Source: Planctomicrobium piriforme
GTDB lineage: Bacteria > Planctomycetota > Planctomycetia > Planctomycetales > Planctomycetaceae
Assembly: GCF_900113665.1 (NCBI RefSeq)
Contig: NZ_FOQD01000005.1
Span: 1 to 64,000, forward strand
Length of the DNA: 64,000 bases
Direction of reading: 5' to 3'
Shown here: in pieces, positions 63,461-64,000 of the stretch
Layout of the letters: the number at the start of each line of letters is the position of its first letter
Position numbering within the stretch: the stretch's first letter is position 1
Notes under the pieces: model-generated
Seen by the model: the letters and a program-made list of their open reading frames with translations, nothing else
The model's database searches: none
What the model was told of the DNA's origin: nothing
Translations under genes and position numbers: made by a program

Positions 63461-63829
63461 AGCGAACGATCCGAAAACAGGTGCGAATGCTTCGTCATTA
63501 AAAGATTCGGACCTGAACGATTCGTCTCTGCATGGAATCGACCGACTTTGTCGATTCTGTCGACTTTACCGGGTGATCCCGGTGTGCGGCGGGGTCGGGT
63601 ACTGGCGAGTTTGGCCGGTTGACCGTTTCGAACGTTACGATGCGAATTTTTTTCGCAGTTTCACTCCCCTTCTCATGATTTCCCGCAACCCCATCCCGCC
63701 CAGATTCTATTTCGGGCGCATTGTTAGGCCGAGGGAGTATCGAACGTTTGTCAGTCGTGGCAATCCAACGGAGTTTTGAGCCACGACGAGGGTTTCCCCG
63801 CCCGACGGCAACACCAGGAGCAATAACAG
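63461..63829. other. Divergent promoter region of the efflux operon
   Basis: About 370 bases between the marR gene (minus) and the arginine-rich gene (plus). It should hold the promoter and operator of the efflux operon. Near 63490-63560 there are short direct words (CGATTCTGTCGACTTTACCG and GACTTTGTCGATTC), the pair GTCGA(T/C)T being repeated; a MarR site cannot be assigned by eye. Confidence 0.5.
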
Positions 63830-64000
63830 ATGAAGGAAGAACTGATGATCACCTCGGACCTGAAGGCCAGCCGCCGGTTCAAAGATCGCCGCCTGACCAA
63901 CGAACGCCGCACCGACGCCGAGGAGAACATTGTCGGCGTCGAACAACGACGCGTCAGCGAGCGACGCAAAATCGAACGCCGCCGGCAGATCGACCCGACC
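63830..64000 (+). CDS. Arginine-rich small protein, cut by the window end
   Basis: The first 57 codons of an open frame that runs out of the window. The ATG at 63830 has AGGAG (63816-63820) nine bases before it. The encoded part has a repeated pattern: RRFKDRRLTNERRTDAEEN, then QRRVSERRKIERRRQIDP, i.e. regularly spaced RR pairs with alternating acidic residues, suggestive of a charged helix or a nucleic-acid or membrane-binding segment. I do not recognise the family. The rest lies outside. Confidence 0.7.
   Translation, partial: MKEELMITSDLKASRRFKDRRLTNERRTDAEENIVGVEQRRVSERRKIERRRQIDPT

Overview
The window looks like chromosomal DNA of a planctomycete (Planctomycetota, probably class Planctomycetia). 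The evidence is a set of families typical of that phylum: a cytochrome/DUF1549/DUF1553 protein next to a DUF1501 Tat protein, two LEPR-XLL-type secreted proteins, a BBP7-type outer-membrane barrel, a DUF1598 protein, a Tat-exported Gfo/Idh/MocA oxidoreductase and a FloA-type flotillin. The DNA is GC-rich, with small operons, frequent strand switches and intergenic spaces full of short dispersed palindromic repeats. No rRNA, tRNA, CRISPR array, transposase or phage gene was seen.

Layout. 0.5-6 kb: PQQ-like beta-propeller protein, GH18 hydrolase, and a LEPR-XLL metzincin-like protease with three C-terminal repeats, closed by a UUCG-loop terminator. 6-13 kb: mannose-1-phosphate guanylyltransferase, Gfo/Idh/MocA oxidoreductase, several small membrane or envelope proteins, two VOC proteins. 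13-18 kb: MFS transporter and a large hybrid histidine kinase (REC-PAS-HisKA-HATPase-REC-REC-Hpt). 18-23.2 kb: a tight GntR regulator / PSCyt-DUF1553 / DUF1501 operon, with an operator-like palindrome before the regulator. 23.2-26.4 kb: an accessory patch with a Phd/PIN toxin-antitoxin pair, three unrecognised small genes, an orphan HTH antitoxin-like gene and several dispersed repeats.

26.4-34.5 kb: DUF455 ferritin-like protein, BBP7 barrel, GT4 glycosyltransferase, an unrecognised membrane-anchored coiled-coil protein next to FloA, a secreted protein, and HemE. 34.8-38.6 kb: a zinc-ribbon protein, a vWA protein and an ABC-2 exporter pair. 39-46 kb: DUF1598 protein, porin, a monomeric sarcosine oxidase-like flavoprotein flanked by REP-like repeats, a GT39-like membrane protein and an FHA protein. 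46.4-53.5 kb: the second LEPR-XLL protein (four repeats of the same kind), a RimK-like ligase with its partner aspartyl/zinc protease-like protein, a YacP-like NYN protein, a secreted four-repeat protein and a nitrilase-family hydrolase. 53.6-56.1 kb: soluble transhydrogenase SthA and a PD-(D/E)XK nuclease-like protein. 56.2-63.5 kb: a five-gene efflux operon on the minus strand (marR, TolC-like lipoprotein, periplasmic adaptor with C-terminal EF-hands, MacB-type ATPase and permease). The window ends inside a small arginine-rich ORF.

No single locus stands out as a clear new defence or mobile system. The best leads are the shared repeat module of the two LEPR-XLL proteins, the EF-hand-tailed efflux adaptor and its 332-base overlap with the TolC frame, the FloA-linked unknown protein, the repeat-rich accessory patch at 23.2-26.4 kb, and several dispersed repeat families.
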